Source: CAUVKI01 sp963552605 (lineage in GTDB: Bacteria > Bacillota > Clostridia > Tissierellales > Peptoniphilaceae). From it: a stretch of 23,756 bases of DNA. Within the stretch, counting starts at the first letter, position 1, and each line of letters starts with the position of its first letter. The notes below the pieces were generated by a model. That model was not told the origin of the DNA. It worked only from the letters and a program-made list of their open reading frames with translations, and did not search any database. The translations under genes were made by a program, and so were the position numbers. The stretch lies in the NCBI GenBank assembly GCA_963552605.1, contig CAUVKI010000030.1, positions 1 through 23,756 of the forward strand, written 5' to 3'. Positions 22,620 to 23,756 of this stretch are shown here, piece after piece.

Positions 22620-23219
22620 TTAGAAACGGCTCTCTATATCACTTAACATAGCGGAAACCTTTTCGTTCATCTCCAAGAGAGCGTCTTTCATTTCGGATTT
22701 TTTTTCCGACACATAGTCCTCATCTTTAATTGAAGTGAGATTTATCTTCACATTATAAAACGCACCCTCCATCGCAAGCTTCAAGTTCAAAAGCCCCACT
22801 CCCAAATCCGTTATGGAATTGGGATTTCCCTTTTCCAAAAGTTTTTGAGCAAGAGGTAGCAATTTTAAGGTATTAATCCCCACCTCGAACGGAACGTTTG
22901 CGGCAATTTTGTACTCTTCCTGAATTTTACCTGAGCGAATTTTTTTCTCTTCATCGGTGGATTTCGGCATCTTAAACGCCGCCATAACCCCATTGAAAGC
23001 CTCCGTGTCCCTATCCACAGCTTTCAGAAAAAAATCTATATGAGGTGCGGCATCTGAAGAAAGTTTTTTAACCTCTTCATCTTTTGTCAAATTCGCAACC
23101 ATACTGAAGAGTGCGGACGCTTGGGCGGCAGCCAGTGCCGAAACCGATCCTCCTCCGGGAGCGGGAGAGTCCGAAGCCGTCTCCAAAACAAAATCTTTTA
23201 CCGTCTTTTCTATAAGCAT
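22620..23219 (-). CDS. fchA: Methenyltetrahydrofolate cyclohydrolase / cyclodeaminase family protein
   Basis: A 199-residue member of the formiminotransferase-cyclodeaminase C-terminal domain family, all helical and cytoplasmic. The motif DSPAPGGGSVSALAAAQASAL near residue 17 is diagnostic, and NPNSITDLGVGLLNLKLAMEGA near 133 is also conserved. In amino-acid-degrading and acetogenic anaerobes such stand-alone proteins interconvert methenyl-THF and formyl-THF (FchA) or deaminate formimino-THF. No formiminotransferase or histidine-utilisation gene is nearby, and the glycine cleavage and folate genes in the window favour a one-carbon role. GAAAGGGG stands about nine bases before the ATG. Probably co-transcribed with mgtE. 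Confidence 0.88.
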   Translation of the reverse strand: MLIEKTVKDFVLETASDSPAPGGGSVSALAAAQASALFSMVANLTKDEEVKKLSSDAAPHIDFFLKAVDRDTEAFNGVMAAFKMPKSTDEEKKIRSGKIQEEYKIAANVPFEVGINTLKLLPLAQKLLEKGNPNSITDLGVGLLNLKLAMEGAFYNVKINLTSIKDEDYVSEKKSEMKDALLEMNEKVSAMLSDIESRF

Positions 23220-23267
23220 TCAAAAAACCCCTTTCTTTAAGTAGTCACAGCGAAACTAACACTGATA

Positions 23268-23296
23268 ATCGTACCATAAAAAGGCTCAACTTTAAA
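23268..23296 (-). promoter_or_regulatory. Putative fchA promoter
   Basis: On the minus strand TTTAAA (23291-23296), a 17-base spacer ending in TGG, and TACGAT (23268-23273) form an extended -10 promoter. The predicted start is about 42 bases before fchA. The hexamers are only moderate matches. Confidence 0.4.
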
Positions 23297-23300
23297 GTTG
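23287..23300. promoter_or_regulatory. 14-bp palindrome over the fchA -35 box
   Basis: CAACTTTAAAGTTG is a perfect palindrome whose centre is the proposed -35 hexamer, a position where a bound dimeric regulator would block RNA polymerase. Confidence 0.4.
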
Positions 23301-23334
23301 TTATTTATACCATTTATAGTCGATTAATTTACCA

Positions 23335-23756
23335 CTACGCACATGAGTCCTCACGCAGTATATAGTCCAAAGCATCAGAAAAAGAGGGAAAATTAGGTAA
23401 GATTTCCCTCAGTTTTCTTTTTAGTGCTGCCCAGTATTTTTCTATCGGATTTAGTTCAGGGCTATATGGCGGTAAGAATATAAGCCTTAGTCCTTTTCTT
23501 TCTATCATCTCTCTTAATGCCTCTTTTCTGTGGAAAGAGGCATTGTCCATTACTATTGTGCTTCCCTTCGACAGTTTATTAAGCAGTTCATTCTCCATCC
23601 ACCATTCAAAAAAAGCACTTGTCATAGTTCCTCCGTATACAAATGGTGCGATTAGTTTGTTTCCAATCTTTCCTGCCACAACACTTTCTCTTTTGTATTT
23701 CTTACCGCTTATTCTTTCTATTACTTTTTTTCCTCTCTTACTCCTTGCATATTCTC
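23335..23756 (-). mobile_element. IS630-family transposase, C-terminal part (runs off the window)
   Basis: The reading frame is open from the right edge to a TAG stop, at least 140 residues, and covers the DDE_3 catalytic core of IS630-type transposases. The second catalytic Asp is in IVMDNASFHRKEA and the Glu in LPPYSPELNPIEKYWAALKRKLR, both very characteristic. Upstream of these, YARSKRGKKVIERISGKK is the usual run-in, so the GTG at 23679 is internal and the true start lies beyond 23756. The stop is intact, so it may belong to a functional element. The end of the element should lie between 23335 and about 23290, next to fchA, but the terminal repeat cannot be identified without the other end. 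Confidence 0.9.

Overview
The window looks like chromosome from a low- to mid-GC anaerobic Firmicute of the Clostridia/Tissierellia type. The evidence is strong AGGAGG-type ribosome sites, a split glycine decarboxylase (GcvPA/GcvPB), an NfnAB electron-bifurcating pair, a clostridial butyryl-CoA pathway with EtfBA, and a fused FolB-FolK. No rRNA, tRNA or CRISPR was seen, and the genus cannot be named from the sequence alone. Almost all of the DNA is core metabolism. The accessory items are a NERD-domain gene at the left edge, a small acyl-carrier/acetyltransferase cassette, and a partial IS630-type transposase at the right edge.

Layout. (1) 92-757 (+): lone NERD-domain protein, followed by about 400 bp of hairpin-rich non-coding DNA. 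(2) 1168-5504 (-): glycine cleavage operon gcvT-gcvH-gcvPA-gcvPB, with a promoter and operator-like repeat upstream and an intrinsic terminator downstream. (3) 5804-8042 (+): nfnA-nfnB. (4) 8225-9046 (+): acyl carrier protein and a PseH-like GNAT acetyltransferase, behind an 18-T homopolymer. (5) 9263-15261 (+): thl, then crt-hbd-bcd-etfB-etfA, converting acetyl-CoA to butyryl-CoA. (6) 15404-19331 (+): mnmE-mnmG-rsmG for tRNA and 16S rRNA modification. (7) 19328-21172 (-): folE, HD-domain gene, folBK for pterin/folate synthesis, converging on and overlapping rsmG. (8) 21272-23219 (-): fchA and mgtE. (9) 23335-23756 (-): truncated IS630-type transposase.

How it fits together. Glycine cleavage makes methylene-THF, CO2, ammonia and NADH. 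FchA handles methenyl-THF, and folE/folBK make the pterin part of the cofactor. Thl-Crt-Hbd-Bcd dispose of reductant by making butyryl-CoA. Bcd with EtfBA is expected to bifurcate electrons and reduce ferredoxin. NfnAB can combine reduced ferredoxin with NADH to make NADPH. The Hbd here lacks the usual acidic residue at the end of the second beta strand and has Gly-Arg instead, so it may use NADPH, which would tie the two modules together.

The most unusual signals are two strong intrinsic terminators lying inside each other's opposing genes (rsmG and folK), an HD-family hydrolase sitting where the folate pathway needs a dihydroneopterin triphosphate phosphatase, the altered Hbd nucleotide site, the ACP-GNAT pair behind a slippage-prone T tract, and several perfect palindromes at promoters. 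No wholly new multi-gene system could be demonstrated.
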